Positions 5,918 through 5,928 of a stretch of 5,928 nt of DNA are shown one piece after another. Each line of letters begins with the position of its first letter. The first letter of the stretch is position 1. The stretch is from assembly GCA_002452315.1 (NCBI GenBank), contig DKFH01000009.1, positions 1-5,928 on the forward strand, given 5' to 3'. The notes under the pieces are model-generated. The model was not told where the DNA came from. It saw only the letters and a program-made list of their open reading frames with translations, and made no database searches. Both the position numbers and the translations under genes were made by a program. The DNA is from Anaerolineaceae bacterium UBA6801 (lineage in GTDB: Bacteria; Chloroflexota; Anaerolineae; Anaerolineales; Anaerolineaceae).

Positions 5918-5928
5918 ATGGGAATTTC
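5918..5928 (+). CDS. Start of a divergent gene, cut by the window edge
   Basis: GGAGGG at 5904-5909 is followed after 8 nt by ATG at 5918, which reads Met-Gly-Ile before the sequence ends. The strong Shine-Dalgarno at normal spacing, on the opposite strand from lipoprotein B, suggests a real start. The product cannot be identified from three codons, and no convincing plus-strand promoter was seen for it. Confidence 0.45.

Overview
The window looks like chromosomal DNA from a Chloroflexota bacterium, most likely class Anaerolineae. The grounds are indirect: two lipoproteins with long Thr-Pro-rich linkers behind the lipobox, which I associate with Anaerolineae, moderate GC content, and short, mostly single-gene transcription units with E. 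coli-like sigma-70 promoters. No rRNA, tRNA, phage, IS or CRISPR sequence was seen, so the assignment is a judgement from protein style.

Layout: (1) 22-1143, minus strand: a GNAT-fold N-acyltransferase of the type seen in the bacterial ceramide synthase-like (bCerS/YghO-like) family. (2) 1286-2155, minus: lipoprotein A. (3) 2353-3531, plus: a serine palmitoyltransferase (SPT)-like PLP enzyme. (4) 3582-4835, minus: an Era-type GTPase with a C-terminal membrane-associated domain resembling DUF697. (5) 4878-5783, minus: lipoprotein B, a paralog of A, 42 nt upstream of the GTPase and probably in one operon with it. (6) From 5918, plus: the first codons of a gene leaving the window. Nearly every base lies in a gene; the longest gene-free stretch is about 200 nt (2156-2352) and holds divergent promoters.

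Control signals agree with this layout. Candidate -35/-10 pairs with 17-nt spacers precede the acyltransferase, lipoprotein A, SPT and lipoprotein B. An 11-bp hairpin with T runs on both sides lies between the converging SPT and GTPase genes, and a weaker hairpin separates lipoprotein A from the acyltransferase.

The main biological point is that SPT (first step of sphingolipid synthesis: serine plus acyl thioester) and a candidate ceramide-synthase-type N-acyltransferase lie within about 1.2 kb of each other. This suggests a ceramide or related N-acylated long-chain-base pathway in a lineage where I know of little sphingolipid work. The paralogous lipoproteins and the GTPase have no proven link to it.
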